NCBI GenBank assembly: GCA_015478675.1
Contig: JADMIH010000211.1
Span: forward strand, 1 to 6,167
DNA length: 6,167 bases
Reading direction: 5' to 3'
Source: Chloroflexota bacterium
Lineage (GTDB): Bacteria; Chloroflexota; Chloroflexia; QHBQ01; JADMIH01
Part shown: one piece after another, positions 6,048 to 6,167 of the stretch
How positions within the stretch are numbered: the stretch's first letter is position 1
How the letters are laid out: each line of letters begins with the position of its first letter
Notes under the pieces: generated by a model
Seen by the model: the letters and a program-made list of their open reading frames with translations, nothing else
Told to the model about the DNA's origin: nothing
Databases searched by the model: none
Position numbers and translations under genes: made by a program

Positions 6048-6167
6048 GAGTTAGGGCTGAGGCTGTATGAGCACTCAAGTAGGTGCAACAGGGGCCCACG
6101 GGTAGCCTGTATTTGCCCGTCATTACACCTCCTGAGATTACGCCAGCATGTCTATAACCAGTAGAGC
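6048..6167. other. Downstream non-coding flank
   Basis: I see no coding region or RNA gene that can be supported in this 120-bp tail. It contains the weak hairpin listed separately and a GGGCCC palindrome at 6092-6097. Confidence 0.5.
6098..6120 (+). terminator. Weak candidate terminator hairpin after the propeller gene
   Basis: ACGGGTAG (6098-6105) can pair with TTGCCCGT (6113-6120) over eight positions, two of them G-T wobbles, around a seven-base loop. It lies 50 bp after the stop codon, a sensible place for a terminator, but it is followed by CATTACACC rather than a T-run. AGGTG (6081-6085) and CACCT (6126-6130) could form an outer stem. Confidence 0.2.

Overview
The window reads as bacterial chromosome of moderately high GC, with three well-spaced genes and no RNA gene, CRISPR array or insertion sequence that I can see. 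The combination of an XRE-type helix-turn-helix fused to a STAND (NB-ARC) ATPase and TPRs, a GT-C membrane glycosyltransferase, and an exported protein built from 'DIWAVG...HWDGKxW' repeats is most familiar from Chloroflexota, especially Ktedonobacteria-like soil lineages. That assignment rests on family resemblance recalled from knowledge, not on a search.

Layout: (1) 1-172, a short leader region ending in a possible promoter and a ribosome binding site. (2) 173-2701 (+), an 842-residue HTH / STAND ATPase / TPR regulator. (3) 2702-2802, a compact convergent intergenic spacer holding a perfect 17-bp tandem duplication followed by a perfect 18-bp-stem hairpin that probably terminates transcription from both sides. 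(4) 2803-4530 (-), a 575-residue multi-pass GT-C glycosyltransferase resembling the polyprenol-phosphomannose-dependent (MptB/GT87-like) group. (5) 4531-4805, a 275-bp divergent promoter region with several small inverted repeats. (6) 4806-6047 (+), a 413-residue membrane-anchored or secreted protein made of seven ~50-residue repeats, probably a seven-bladed beta-propeller, whose only two cysteines lie at the two ends of the repeat ring. (7) 6048-6167, a non-coding tail with a weak hairpin.

The genes do not form an operon: the first and second converge, the second and third diverge. The second and third share a cell-envelope theme (membrane sugar transfer; exported propeller) and a common upstream region, so co-regulation is possible but not shown. 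The regulator's target cannot be read from the window. The most noteworthy items are the seven-repeat propeller with its apparent cysteine clasp, its promoter placed so close to the ATG that the mRNA should be leaderless or nearly so, and the hairpin/tandem-repeat spacer. I see no convincing evidence of a new defence or mobile system here.
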